Below are positions 40,986 to 51,400 of a DNA stretch of 64,000 nt, piece by piece; positions within the stretch are counted from its first letter, which is position 1; each line of letters starts with the position of its first letter. The stretch comes from Actinocatenispora comari. GTDB taxonomy: Bacteria > Actinomycetota > Actinomycetes > Mycobacteriales > Micromonosporaceae. The notes under the pieces are model-generated. The model was given only the letters and a program-made list of their open reading frames with translations, was not told where the DNA came from and did no database searches. The stretch spans positions 22,211 to 86,210 of the forward strand of contig NZ_BOPO01000021.1 in the NCBI RefSeq assembly GCF_017312725.1. Reading direction: 5' to 3'. A program made the position numbers and the translations under genes.

Positions 40986-43900
40986 GTGACGAACGAGGCG
41001 ACCGGCACCAGGTGGGACCGGCTGCGGCCACGGGTACCCACCGTGTTCGCCACCTACCTGGGCCTGCTCGCGCTGTACGGGCTGGTCCGGGCCGCGATCC
41101 CGCCGCTGCGCGACTACCTGTACTGGCCGACCGCGCTGATCGAGACGCTCGGCCTGCCGGCGTCGGTCAACCTCGCCTGGGTGGCCTTCCTGGTCATCCT
41201 GGCCGCCGCGGTGGCCCGGCGGAAGCGGGTCGCCGGCGTCATCCTCGGGGTGCTGCTCGGGCTCGCGCTGCTCACCGACCTGATCGGCGACGCGTACATC
41301 GTCGTCAGCCTCGCCACCGGCCACGACCTGCCCGAGGTGTACGGCGCGGACATCGTGTTCACCGCCGTGGGCACCGTGTTCGTCGCGGTCGAGGTGATCG
41401 TGCTGGTCCGGGCGCGGCACGAGTTCTACGCCCGGGTGCAGCGCGGCAGCTTCCGCAAGGCGACCGCCACCCTGGTCCTGGGCCTCGTCGCCACCGCCGG
41501 CATCGGCTACCTGCTCGTCACCCTCGATCCGGGCACGCTCGCCGGGCGGCGCAAGCGCGCGTCCTGGGTCGGGCACCGGCTGCTGGACTCCAGTGACCCG
41601 CTGCACGGCCCCGGCGGCGCACCGCACTGGATCGCCCTGGTCACCGGGCTGTGCGTGGCGGCGACGCTGTTCGCCGCGCTGCTGGTGCTGCTCGCCTCGC
41701 AGCGCACCGCCGCGGTACTGCCGCCCGACGACGAGGCGCGCATCCGGGCCCTGCTCGACCGGTACGGCGAACGTGACTCGCTGGGCTATTTCGCCACTCG
41801 GCGGGACAAGTCGGCGATCTTCTCGGAGTCGGGCAAGGCGGCGATCACCTACCGGGTGGTCGGCGGGGTCATCCTCGCCTCCGGCGACCCGATCGGCGAC
41901 CCGGAGGCGTGGGCACCGGCGATCGCGGCGTGGCACGCCTTCGCCCGCCGGTACGCCTGGACGCCCGCGGTGATGGGGGCGAGCGAGCAGGGCGCGACCG
42001 CGTACGCGCGGGCCGGGCTGCGGGCGCTGCAACTGGGCGACGAGGCGGTGTTGCACGTCGCCGACTTCACCCTGGACGGCCGGGAGATGCGCGGCGTGCG
42101 GCAGGCGGTGCGCCGGGTGCAGCGGGCCGGCTACACCACCCGGATCCGGCGGCACGCCGACGTGCCGGCCGAGGAGATGGCCGAGATCGTCGCGCGGGCC
42201 GAGGCGTGGCGCGACACCGAGTCCGAGCGTGGCTTCTCGATGGCACTCAGCCGCCTCGGCGACCCGGCCGACGGCCGCTGCGTCCTGGTCGAGGCGATGG
42301 CACCGGACGGCAGCCCGGCCGCCCTGCTGTCGTTCGTACCGTGGGGCCGGCACGGGCTGTCGCTGGACCTGATGCGCCGGGACCCGGACGCCGACAACGG
42401 GCTGATGGAGTTCATGGTCGCCGGGGTCGTCGCCGCGGCCGCCGGGCTGTCGGTGTCGCGGATCTCGCTGAACTTCGCGGTGTTTCGCGCCGCGTTCGAG
42501 GAGGGCGCGAGGATCGGCGCCGGGCCGATCCTGCGGCTGTGGCGCAAGCTGCTGCTGTTCTTCTCCCGCTGGTGGCAGATCGAGTCGCTCTACCGGTCGA
42601 ACGTCAAGTACCGGCCGGTCTGGCTGCCGCGCTACCTGTGCTTCGGCGACACCCGGGACGTGGCACGGGTCGGTCTCGCCTCGGCGATGGCCGAGGGGTT
42701 CGTCACCGTGCCCCGGCTGTCGGCGCTGCTCAACCGGGGCCGGGACCGGGCGATCAGCGCGCCCCCGCCGCAGCCGCCCGCCACCGGTCCCACCGTCGGC
42801 CCGCCGGACGAGCCGGACGAGCCGATCGCCCCGACCAGGCCGCCGGTGCCGGAGCAGGTCGCGGTACGGCTGGCCACGATGGAGAAGATGCGCGCGGCCG
42901 GCACCGACCCGTACCCGGTGGTTGCGCCGGTCACCGACGGCTGCGGCGAGCTGGCCCGGCGCGCCGCCGAGCTGCCCGCCGACCATCGCACCGGCGAGGC
43001 GGTACGGGTGGCCGGCCGGGTGCTGCTCGACCGCGACCACGGCGGGGTCCGGTTCGCCCGGCTGCGCGACGCCACCGGCGACCTGCAGGCGATGCTGACC
43101 GCCGCGGACACCGGCGACGACGTGCTGCGCCGCTGGTCCGCCGAGGTCGACCTGGGCGACCAGCTCGCCCTCGACGGTGAGCTGGTCACCAGCCGCAGCG
43201 GCGAGCCGTCGGTACTGGTGCGCGCGTTCACCATCACCGCCAAGTGCCTGCATCCGTTGCCCAACAAGCATCGTGGCCTCACCGACCCGGAGGCGCGGGT
43301 ACGGGCGCGGCACCTGGACCTCGCGCTGCGGCCGGCGGCCCGGCGGCTGCTCGCGGTGCGCGCGGCCGCGATCGGTTCGCTGCGCGCCACCCTGACCGGG
43401 CGCGGGTTCCTGGAGGTGGAGACGCCGATCCTGCAGCGGGTGCACGGCGGCGCGAACGCCCGGCCGTTCCGCACCCGCTCCAACGCCTACGACCTCGACC
43501 TGTACCTGCGGATCGCGCCCGAGCTGTTCCTCAAGCGGCTGTGCGTCGGCGGCGTGGGCGCGGTGTTCGAGCTGGGCCGCGACTTCCGCAACGAGGGCGT
43601 GGACGCCACCCACAACCCCGAGTTCACCATGCTGGAGGCCTACCAGCCGTACACCGACTACCAGGACATCGCCGAGCTGGCGCAGACGCTGATCCAGTCC
43701 GCGGCGACCGCGGCGTTCGGTGCGCCGGTGCTGCGGCGTACCGCCGCGGACGGGTCGGTGTCCGAAGTGGACATCGGCGGGCGGTGGCGGCGGCGCACGG
43801 TGCACGAGGCGGTGGCCGCGGCGGTCGGCGCGCCGGTCACGGTGGACACGCCGGTCGCCGAGCTGGCCGCCCACGCCGACCGGCTGCACGTGCCGTACGA

Positions 43901-44333
43901 GGACGGCGAGAGCCACGGTGAGCTGCTGCTCGACCTGTACGACAAGCTGGTCGAGCGCACCACCGTCGAGCCGACGTTCTACCTGGACTTCCCGGCCGAC
44001 GTGTCGCCGCTGACCCGGCAGCACCGGCGCGACGACCGGCTCGCCGAACGCTGGGACCTGGTCGCGTTCGGCGCCGAGATCGGCACCGGCTACACCGAAC
44101 TGACCGACCCGGTCGAGCAGCGGCGCCGGCTGACCGAGCAGTCGCTGCGCGCCGCCGGCGGTGACCCGGAGGCGATGGAGCTCGACGAGGACTTCCTCAC
44201 CGCCCTGGAGTACGGCATGCCGCCCACCGGCGGGCTCGGCCTCGGCGTGGACCGGCTGGTGATGCTGCTGACCGGACTGTCCATCCGGGACACCCTGGCG
44301 TTCCCGATGGTGCGCCCCGGCGGGCGGTCCTGA
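40986..44333 (+). CDS. lysX: Bifunctional lysylphosphatidylglycerol synthetase / lysyl-tRNA synthetase
   Basis: A 1115-residue fusion. The first about 230 residues contain membrane helices. Residues about 250-570 are the MprF-type aminoacyl-transferase domain (YFATRRDKSAIFSESGKAAI; VRQAVRRVQRAGY). The C-terminal part (about 620-1115) is a class II LysRS: an OB-fold, motif 2 in ELGRDFRNEGVDATHNPEF, and motif 3 in GLGLGVDRLVML. It charges tRNA-Lys and transfers lysine to phosphatidylglycerol, lowering the membrane's negative charge and giving cationic-peptide resistance, as known for mycobacterial LysX. The GTG has GGAG upstream, and the stop overlaps the next start (TGATG). Confidence 0.95.
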   Translation: MTNEATGTRWDRLRPRVPTVFATYLGLLALYGLVRAAIPPLRDYLYWPTALIETLGLPASVNLAWVAFLVILAAAVARRKRVAGVILGVLLGLALLTDLIGDAYIVVSLATGHDLPEVYGADIVFTAVGTVFVAVEVIVLVRARHEFYARVQRGSFRKATATLVLGLVATAGIGYLLVTLDPGTLAGRRKRASWVGHRLLDSSDPLHGPGGAPHWIALVTGLCVAATLFAALLVLLASQRTAAVLPPDDEARIRALLDRYGERDSLGYFATRRDKSAIFSESGKAAITYRVVGGVILASGDPIGDPEAWAPAIAAWHAFARRYAWTPAVMGASEQGATAYARAGLRALQLGDEAVLHVADFTLDGREMRGVRQAVRRVQRAGYTTRIRRHADVPAEEMAEIVARAEAWRDTESERGFSMALSRLGDPADGRCVLVEAMAPDGSPAALLSFVPWGRHGLSLDLMRRDPDADNGLMEFMVAGVVAAAAGLSVSRISLNFAVFRAAFEEGARIGAGPILRLWRKLLLFFSRWWQIESLYRSNVKYRPVWLPRYLCFGDTRDVARVGLASAMAEGFVTVPRLSALLNRGRDRAISAPPPQPPATGPTVGPPDEPDEPIAPTRPPVPEQVAVRLATMEKMRAAGTDPYPVVAPVTDGCGELARRAAELPADHRTGEAVRVAGRVLLDRDHGGVRFARLRDATGDLQAMLTAADTGDDVLRRWSAEVDLGDQLALDGELVTSRSGEPSVLVRAFTITAKCLHPLPNKHRGLTDPEARVRARHLDLALRPAARRLLAVRAAAIGSLRATLTGRGFLEVETPILQRVHGGANARPFRTRSNAYDLDLYLRIAPELFLKRLCVGGVGAVFELGRDFRNEGVDATHNPEFTMLEAYQPYTDYQDIAELAQTLIQSAATAAFGAPVLRRTAADGSVSEVDIGGRWRRRTVHEAVAAAVGAPVTVDTPVAELAAHADRLHVPYEDGESHGELLLDLYDKLVERTTVEPTFYLDFPADVSPLTRQHRRDDRLAERWDLVAFGAEIGTGYTELTDPVEQRRRLTEQSLRAAGGDPEAMELDEDFLTALEYGMPPTGGLGLGVDRLVMLLTGLSIRDTLAFPMVRPGGRS

Positions 44334-45247
44334 TGCCCGCTCGCCCGCGGTCGCGGTCGGAACTGATCAGCCTCGACGGCGAGCTGGTGCACGTGGTCGA
44401 CGGCGGTACCGGTCCCGTCGTGCTGTTCTGCTGCGGCCTCGGGCAGAGCTGGTTCGACTGGGACGCGGTGGTGCCGTTGCTGCGCGGCTACCACCTGGTC
44501 CGGCTCGACCGCCCCGGCCTCGGCCTGTCCCCGCGCTCGACCCGACCGTCCACACTGGAGGTCGAGGCGGCTCGGATCGCCGCGGCCGCCGACCACTTCT
44601 CCCCCACCGCGCCGGTCACCGTGGTGGCGCACTCGGCCGCCGCGCTGCACGCCGAGGCGTACGCGCGGACCGCACCGGGCCGCCTCGCCGGCCTGGTGCT
44701 CGTCGACCCCAGCTACGAACCCGACGCGGTACCGACCGAGCACCCGCTGCGCGGGCTCGAGACGCTGGCCCGGCAGGCCGACGCGCCGCTGTCCGGGCTG
44801 CTCGCCACCGTCCCGGTCGGCCGGCTGATCGGCCCGCCCGCGGTGCGCCTGGCGTACCGGCACAGCACCGCGCGGCGGCTCACCGGCCCGGACCGGCCGG
44901 GTTGGCCGCCCCGCCCCGACCCGGTGCCGGACGCGCTGACCGCCGTGTACTCGTCGGGCGACACGCTGGCGAGCATCGTCGCCGAGCTCGCCGCGTACCG
45001 GGGGCAGGCGGTGGCGCTGCGGGCGATGCGCGCCGCGCCGTTCCCGCCGGTACCGGTGCGGGTGCTCGCCGCGACGTACGGGCTGGGCGCCGACCGGGCC
45101 GCCGCCTGGTCTGCGGGCACCGCCGCGCTCGCCGCCGAGCTGGCCGGCGCCCACGAGGTGCTGCCGGACGCGGCGCACCTCGCCATGCTCGACCGCCCGG
45201 ACGCGGTCGCCGCCGCCGTTCGCGCCCTCACCCCGGCACACCCCTGA
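44333..45247 (+). CDS. Alpha/beta-hydrolase fold protein
   Basis: A 304-residue alpha/beta hydrolase. The oxyanion region is LFCCGLGQSWFDW, and the nucleophile elbow is VVAHSAAALHAEAYA, where the usual G-x-S-x-G is A-H-S-A-A. D125 in VLVDPSYEP and the late H in LPDAAHLAMLDRPD could complete a triad. The substrate is unknown. It is translationally coupled to lysX (TGATG), so it may act on lipid or lysyl-lipid products, for example as a hydrolase that reverses lysinylation; that is inference from context only. Confidence 0.82.
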   Translation: MPARPRSRSELISLDGELVHVVDGGTGPVVLFCCGLGQSWFDWDAVVPLLRGYHLVRLDRPGLGLSPRSTRPSTLEVEAARIAAAADHFSPTAPVTVVAHSAAALHAEAYARTAPGRLAGLVLVDPSYEPDAVPTEHPLRGLETLARQADAPLSGLLATVPVGRLIGPPAVRLAYRHSTARRLTGPDRPGWPPRPDPVPDALTAVYSSGDTLASIVAELAAYRGQAVALRAMRAAPFPPVPVRVLAATYGLGADRAAAWSAGTAALAAELAGAHEVLPDAAHLAMLDRPDAVAAAVRALTPAHP

Positions 45248-45360
45248 CCGCGCGCTCACCCACCCGCAGCGCCGAGCCGCTCCCTCACACGTGACCCACC
45301 TGCCACCGCCGGCCCAGCGTGGCCGTCGGTCGTGCCGGTCAGTCCCGCGTGACACCAACC

Positions 45361-45483
45361 GCCGGCCGGCCGACCCGGCACGGCACCGGGCACGCGCCGG
45401 GCACTCCAGCCGACACCCGCCGCCGGCCGGCCGACCCGACACCAGGCACTCCAGCCCACGCCGGCCGCCGGCCGGCCGACCCG
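45361..45483. repeat. GC-rich intergenic direct repeats
   Basis: Three exact copies of the 17-mer GCCGGCCGGCCGACCCG occur at 45361-45377, 45422-45438 and 45467-45483. A partly conserved GGCACTCCAGCC element lies between copies. They fill much of the 259-bp gap between two convergent genes. The remainder of 45248-45506 has no supported gene. Confidence 0.7.
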
Positions 45484-45506
45484 GCACGACGCCGGGCGCG
45501 CGCCGG

Positions 45507-46250
45507 TCAGTCGGGAGTGGTGCCGGTGTCGGGGCTGCGCCGGGTCACGCAGTACGGCAGGCCGGCCGGGTCGCGCAGGGTGATCCAGTCGGCGGTGCGG
45601 TGGCTGCGCCGGGCGCCCCGGGCGACGTGCCAGGCCGCCTCCGCCTCGATGTCGTCGCAGGCCAGGTCGAGATGCGCGGTCGCCGGTCGGGCATCGCCCA
45701 GCCGCTGCAGCAGCAACCGCAACGGCATCCCGGCCGGCCCGGCCAGGTGTCGGAACTCGGGCCGGGAATCCGTCCGTAGCTGCCAGCCGGTCAGCGCGGA
45801 CCAGAAACCGCACTCCCGCTCGTAGCCGTCGGGCGGCAGATCCAGGCAGACCTGGTCGACCAGGCTGCGGGTGCCGTCGCCGCGGGTGACCGGCCCCGGC
45901 CGTACCGCCTCGCCGTGCGCCGCGACGACGCAGAACGCCAGCCCGGCCGGTGAGTCGAGCACGGTGAGCCCGGGCTCCTGGAACCGCGTCGTCGCGCCCA
46001 GCGAGCGGGCCCGCTCCGCCAGCGCCTCGGGGTCGTCCGCGTGCAGGTCCAGGTGGCTGCCGCCGGCGCCGGCGAACACCGTCTGCGCACGCAGGTACGC
46101 GTCGCCGGTGGGCGGTAGCAGCGTGACGAACTGGGACCGGTCGCCGCGGCGGGCCGAGAGCGTCGAACCGGTGACCGCCTGCCAGAACGCGACGTCGCGG
46201 TCGGCGAAGGCGGGCGGTACGTCCACGAATGCGGTCAGCCAGCGCAACAT
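45507..46250 (-). CDS. Tandem-VOC domain protein
   Basis: A 247-residue protein with two glyoxalase-like halves. Domain 1 (about 1-115) starts LRWLTAFVDVPP and contains SHLDLHADDPEALAER. Domain 2 (about 125-240) contains QVCLDLPPDGYERE, AHLDLACDDIEAEA and ITLRDPAGLPYCVTRR. H70 and H191 are candidate metal ligands but the glutamates of true glyoxalase I are not obvious, so a binding or resistance role is as likely as catalysis. It is bounded on both sides by intergenic repeats. Confidence 0.78.
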   Translation of the reverse strand: MLRWLTAFVDVPPAFADRDVAFWQAVTGSTLSARRGDRSQFVTLLPPTGDAYLRAQTVFAGAGGSHLDLHADDPEALAERARSLGATTRFQEPGLTVLDSPAGLAFCVVAAHGEAVRPGPVTRGDGTRSLVDQVCLDLPPDGYERECGFWSALTGWQLRTDSRPEFRHLAGPAGMPLRLLLQRLGDARPATAHLDLACDDIEAEAAWHVARGARRSHRTADWITLRDPAGLPYCVTRRSPDTGTTPD

Positions 46251-46275
46251 CCGACCAGCCTACGACCGCGCCGCC

Positions 46276-46386
46276 GACCGGGCCCGCGCACGACCGACCG
46301 GGCCCGCGCGCGACCTGGCCGCGCAGACAGGTGGCCCGCGCATGACTCGGCCGCACCGGCAGGTGGCACGCGCACGATCCGGCCGC
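46276..46386. repeat. Imperfect intergenic tandem repeats
   Basis: Two adjacent 20-bp units (46276-46295 and 46296-46315, GACCGGGCCCGCGC-A/G-CGACC) differ at one base. Two 27-bp units (46328-46354 and 46360-46386, starting CAGGTGGC and ending CGGCCGC) differ at four. They occupy the 227-bp gap upstream of the tandem-VOC gene. No coding frame is supported there. Confidence 0.65.
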
Positions 46387-46477
46387 GCCAGCGGTGGGAC
46401 GGTGCGCGAGCGGCCGCGGGGTGGGCCGGCCCACCGACCCGATCCGGCCCGGAGCGCGGTCGATGACGGCGCCGGGG

Positions 46478-47293
46478 TCAGGCCGGTTCGCCGAAGCGGG
46501 CCAGCAGGACCGCCGAGACGACGGCGAGCGCGAACCCGCCGGCCGCGATCGGCCAGTACCCGGCCCGGGTGCTGTCGCCCAGCAGCAGCGCCCCGACCGC
46601 GGACGGCACGACCGACTCGCCGAGTACCAGCGCCGAGGTCGCGGCCGCGACGGCACCGGTCTGCAGCGCGGTCGTGAACGACGCGAACGCGGTCACCCCG
46701 GCGACGATCACCAGGTACGCGGCCGGGTCGCGGACCAGGTGTGCCGGCGAGAGGCCGGGCAGGATCCGGGCCGCGATGGCGACGATGCCGAACCCGAGCC
46801 CACCGGCGAGACCGAGCGCGGTGCACCGGGCTCGGCTGGGCAACCGGCTCGCGCCCAGCGCGGCGAGGATCAGTACGGCGGTCGCCACGACCAGACCCCA
46901 GCGGAACGCCGCGCCGACCGTCGGCGTCCCCTCGGCACCGGCGGAGACACCGATCGAGGCGAGCCCGACGCACACCCCGGCGACCGCGATCCACTCGTTG
47001 ACCGACAGCCGCGCCGACAGCAGTGGTACGGCCACGACCGCGGTCACCGCGAGCGAGCCGGCGACCGCCGCCTGCACCGCGAACAGCGGCAGGCTCCGCA
47101 GCGCGACGATCTCGGCGACGAACCCGGCCAGGTCGCAGCCCAACCCCAGCAGGTACGGCAACCGCAGCACCACCCGGAGCAGTCCGCGCAGGCCCGAGCC
47201 GGGCGGCTCGGTGCGCGCCGCGTACGCCTGCAGCGCGGATGCGACGCCGAACAACACCGCGGCGCCCAGTGCCGCCAGCAGGCTGATGATCAC
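46478..47293 (-). CDS. DMT/NIPA-like multispanning membrane protein
   Basis: A 271-residue hydrophobic protein with about nine to ten membrane helices and very few charged residues (ALGAAVLFGVASALQAYAA; LAVTAVVAVPLLSARLS; GVTAFASFTTALQTGA; SALVLGESVVPSAVGALLLG). The layout resembles the drug/metabolite transporter superfamily, including NIPA-type Mg2+ transporters, and the VLGESVVPS segment is typical of that group. The substrate is unknown. It lies 9 bp after the EEP-family gene, so the two are likely co-transcribed. Confidence 0.72.
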   Translation of the reverse strand: MIISLLAALGAAVLFGVASALQAYAARTEPPGSGLRGLLRVVLRLPYLLGLGCDLAGFVAEIVALRSLPLFAVQAAVAGSLAVTAVVAVPLLSARLSVNEWIAVAGVCVGLASIGVSAGAEGTPTVGAAFRWGLVVATAVLILAALGASRLPSRARCTALGLAGGLGFGIVAIAARILPGLSPAHLVRDPAAYLVIVAGVTAFASFTTALQTGAVAAATSALVLGESVVPSAVGALLLGDSTRAGYWPIAAGGFALAVVSAVLLARFGEPA

Positions 47294-47302
47294 CGCCCCA
47301 GG

Positions 47303-48214
47303 TTACGGGGCGATGCTCGCGTCGACGACGAGCGCGGCGTGGTCGGAGTAGAAGCCGCCCGGACCGTGCCGGTCGAGGCGCTGCCAGAGGGTGGTGGCGG
47401 CACGCACCCGGACCCGCCGCTCGTCGACGAACACGTAGTCGATCCGGTGCGGCAGCCGTTGTCCGCCGGCCGCCCGGTCGAAGGTACCGCCGGGATCGGT
47501 CGCCGCGTCCGGGTGCGCGAGCCGGTACGCGTCGGCGAAGCCGGCCTTCGCCAACCGCGCGGTGACCTGCCACTGCGGCCGCACGTGCCGCCGGTACGCG
47601 GGGTCGCCGGCGGCGAGGTCGAGGTGCGACTCGGTGTTGAAGCCGCCGGCGAGCAGCACCGGCACGTCGGGGTCGGAAAGCGCGGTCGGCAGGTGCTCGG
47701 TGAGGATCTCCTCGATGTTGGCCAGCTGCGGCAGTTCCAGCAGGGCCAGCTGCTCGTCGTTGCGGGTGCGTTCGGCGCCGTCGACGAGTTCGGCGACGGT
47801 GGCCTCCAGCGCGTCGGGGATCGCCACGTCGAACCGCAGCCAGGTGTCGAACACCGCGACGTCGCCGCCGCCCGGCAACCGCAGCCGCAGCCCGCCGAAG
47901 TTGTAGCTGTCCACGGTCCGCCCGGCCGGCGCCGCCAGCCGCTCGAGCACCGGCAGCCGGGTGACGATGGCGAGGTTGTCGTCGGTACCGTCGGCGGCCA
48001 GCCGGTGCCCGCGGTAGTCGGTGTGCCCGGCGGCGTGCAGCCCGGCGACGATCCGGTCGGTGGCGCCCTCGGTCTCCACGCAGCACAGCACGTCCGGCGC
48101 GACGTGGCCGATCAGGTCGGTCATCTGGTCGAGCACGTCGCCGGCCGGGGTACCGGTGCCACCGCGGCACAGGTTCCACACCATCAGTCGCAGATCGGAC
48201 CTCGGGCCTGTCAT
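47303..48214 (-). CDS. Endonuclease/exonuclease/phosphatase family protein
   Basis: A 303-residue cytoplasmic protein of the EEP (DNase I-like) fold. The family landmarks are LMVWNLCRGG (N-terminal Asn), CCVETEG (metal Glu), VLLAGGFNTESHLD (GDxN equivalent, with the Asp replaced by Gly), RIDYVFVD and the catalytic YSDHAALVVD. The Gly in place of the usual Asp in the GDFN motif makes activity uncertain. No signal peptide is visible. It probably cleaves phosphodiester or phosphomonoester bonds; the substrate is unknown. Confidence 0.82.
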   Translation of the reverse strand: MTGPRSDLRLMVWNLCRGGTGTPAGDVLDQMTDLIGHVAPDVLCCVETEGATDRIVAGLHAAGHTDYRGHRLAADGTDDNLAIVTRLPVLERLAAPAGRTVDSYNFGGLRLRLPGGGDVAVFDTWLRFDVAIPDALEATVAELVDGAERTRNDEQLALLELPQLANIEEILTEHLPTALSDPDVPVLLAGGFNTESHLDLAAGDPAYRRHVRPQWQVTARLAKAGFADAYRLAHPDAATDPGGTFDRAAGGQRLPHRIDYVFVDERRVRVRAATTLWQRLDRHGPGGFYSDHAALVVDASIAP

Positions 48215-48380
48215 CCGTCACACCTCCGCTGCGGGCGCGGACCCGGTGTCCTCGCGACACGAGGTGTCCGCACCCGGTGGGTGCCGGGTAGGGCCGCCGC
48301 CACGGTCTGTCAGGCTACCGCGACCGCGCGCGGCGCGAAGCCTGGTCTGGCCATCGAACATGCCGTTCGTCTGTTACGGA

Positions 48381-48435
48381 CCGACGTGCCGCGGCGGGCG
48401 GGAGCCACGGTGGCCCACCGCCCGCCGCACGTCGG
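48381..48435 (-). terminator. Large hairpin terminator after the RND pump gene
   Basis: CCGACGTG (48381-48388) pairs with CACGTCGG (48428-48435). After a 3-nt bulge, CGGCGGGCGG (48392-48401) pairs with CCGCCCGCCG (48418-48427). The 18 paired positions lie 9 bp beyond the stop of the RND gene. Confidence 0.75.
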
Positions 48436-48443
48436 GCCGCCGG

Positions 48444-51400
48444 TCACTGCGCCCCGGCGGCGGCCGGCTCGCGCTGCTCGTCCAGCGCCGCCTCGGCCGC
48501 CTCCCGGCGCAGCCGGCGCTTCTCCCGCCGGCCCTCCACCATCGTGTAGAGCGCCGGCACCAGCAGCAGCGTCAGCAGCGTCGAGGACACCAGGCCGCCG
48601 ATCACGACGATCGCCAGCGGCTTGGAGATGAAGCCGCCCTCGCCGGTCAGCCCGAGCGCCATCGGGATCAGCGCGCAGATCGTCGCCGCGGCGGTCATCA
48701 GGATCGGCCGCAGCCGGCGTCGGCCGCCCTCGACCACCGCCTCGGACACGCTCATCCCCTGCCGCCGGTACTGGTTGATCAGGTCCATCAGCACGATCGC
48801 GTTGGTGACCACGATGCCGATCAGCATCAGCAGGCCGATCAGCGACGCGACGCCCAGCGCGGTGTTGCTGGCCAGCAGCGCCACGATCGCGCCGGTCGCC
48901 GCGAACGGCACCGACACCAGCAGGATCAGCGGCTGCAGCAGCGACCGGAACGTCGCCACCATGATGATGAACACGATCGCGATCGCGGCGAGCAGTGCGA
49001 TCCCCAGCGACGTGAACGCGTCCGACTGGTCCGAACCGACGCCGCCCATGCTCCAGTCGGCGCCCGTCGGCAGCTTCAGCGCATCCAGCTTCTTGGTCAG
49101 GTCGGTGGTGACCTGACCGGTGTTGCTGCTGGTCGCGGTCGCCGAGACGGTCGCGCTGCGGTTCCGGTCGGTGTGCGAGATGGTGACCGGGCCGTTGACC
49201 TGCTTGACCGTCGCCACGTCCGACAGCGGCACGGTGCCGGTCGCCGTCGGTACCGGCAGCGCCTTGAGCTTGTCCATCGTGGCCGGCGCCGCCCCGGTAC
49301 GGACGATCACGTTGCGATCGGCCCCGTTCAGCTCGATCTTCGCCGCCGGCGCGCCCTGGAACGCCTGCTGCACCAGCTGGGTGATCGCGGTGTCGGTCAG
49401 GCCGTACTGGGCGGCCCGGCGGTGGTCGACGGTCACCTGCACCTGCGGGTTGGTCGGCGACAGGTCGCTCTCCACGTCACGCAGCTGCCCGGTGTGCTTG
49501 AACGCGCCCTCGACCTGGCGCGCCGCCGTGCGCAGCGTCGCGTCGTCCGGGGCGGTCACCACCACCTGCACGTTGCTCGCGCCGAAACCGGTGACGTCAC
49601 CGAAGGTCACCTCGCCGACGCCGGACAGCTCGTCGATGTCGTGCCGCAGCGAGTCGGACAGCTTGTCGGTGTCGGTGCCCTCGGTCACGGTGACCTGGAA
49701 GCTCGCCTGGTTGGAGCTGCCGGTACCGAAGCCGGTGGAGCCGACGGTCGCCTGGTACGACTTGATGTCGCCGTGCCGGCGCAGCACGCCCTCGATCTTC
49801 TCCGCCGCGGCGCTGGTCGCCGAGAGGCTGGTCCCGACCGGCATCTTCTCCGACAGGCTCAGGGTGTCCTGACCGGACGAGTCGAGCAGGTTGGTCTTGA
49901 GCCCCGGCGCCAGCGCCAGGGTGCCGACGAACACCACGACCGCGATCAGCACCGTGACGAACCGGTGCCGGGTGGCGAACCGGATGACCGGCACGTACGC
50001 GCGCTGCAGCGGGCTGCGCCGCTCCTTCTCCAGCGCCTGCTGGCGGGCCAGCTCGGCCTCCGCCGGCGAGACCCGCTTCGGCGCCTTGAGGAACCAGTAC
50101 GCCAGCACCGGGGTGATGGTCAGCGCCACCAGCAGCGAGGCCAACAGCGCCACCACCACGGTGATCGCGAACGGCGCGAACAGCTCGCCGACCATGCCGC
50201 CGACCAGCCCGATCGGCAGGAACACCGCGACCGTGGTCAGCGTCGACGAGGTCACCGCGCCGGCCACCTCGCGCACGCCGGACAGCACCGCCTCGCGCTT
50301 CGGTTCGCCGTAGCCGAGATGTCGCTTGACGTTCTCCAGCACCACGATCGAGTCGTCGACCACCCGGCCGATCGCGATCGTCAACCCGCCCAGTGTCAGC
50401 AGGTTGAGGGTGTCGCCCTTCAACCACATCACCAGCAGCGCGATCATCACCGACACCGGGATGCTGACCACGGTGACCAGCGTCGCCCGCACCGACAGCA
50501 GGAAGATCAGGATCACCAGGACGGCGAACACCAACCCCAGCATGCCCTCGGTGAACAGGTCCTTGATCGACTTCTGCACGTACGGCGCCTGGTCGGAGAC
50601 GATGGTCAGCTGGCCGCCGGGGCCGAGGTCGGACTTCAGGTCGGACAGCTCGTCGCGCACCTTCTCGGAGATCGCGACCGCGTTGCCGTCCGGCTTCATG
50701 GTGATCGACACGCCCAGGCTCGGCTTGCCGTTGGTACGGGTCAGCGACGTCGCCGCCGACTCGGTGACCTTGACGCTCGCCACGTCACCCAGCCGTACCG
50801 GCTTCGCGGCCTTCTGCTGCCCGCCCTGCTGTCCGGTGGCACCGGACTGACCGGTGCCCTGCTGCCCCGGGCTGCCGGACGGCCCGGCACCCTGCTGGCC
50901 GGCACCGGCCGCGGCCGGCGACAGGTACAGGTCCTTGATCTGCTGGACCGAGTCGAACTTGCCGCCGACCTGCACCGACAGGCTCTTGTCGCCTTCGGTG
51001 AGGGTACCGGCGGAGGCCCGCGCACCGGCGCCCTGCAGTGCGGTGATCACCGCGGTCGGCGCGAGGCCCGCCTTGGCCAGCTTCGCCGGGTCCGGGGTGA
51101 TGGTGACCTGCTGGTCGCGCACCCCGGTCACGTCGGCGTCCTTGACCCCGTCGATCTTGCGCAGCTTCGGCGCGATGGTGTCGGTGAGCCGCTGCCCGAG
51201 CTGCTGCTGGGACAGCGAACCGGACGCGGCCAGCGTGACCACCGGCAGCGAGTCGGTACTGCCGGCGAACACGCTGGTCTGCGCGTTGTCCGGCAGCTGC
51301 GCGTCGATCCGGTTGACCGCCTGCTCGATCTTGTTGGTCGCGTCGTCCAGGTCGGTGCCGTACTCGAACTGGGCGAGCACGGTGGCCGACCCGGACTGCG

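Noticed and set aside
40051..41031. Minus-strand Ser/Ala-rich frame opposite the acidic protein
   Set aside because: It overlaps the start of lysX and is the complement of the GAG/GAC/GCC repeats. The plus frame has the more natural charge pattern and a possible ribosome site.
40848..44024. 1058-codon minus-strand open frame opposite lysX
   Set aside because: Antisense shadow of a gene with clear LysRS motifs.
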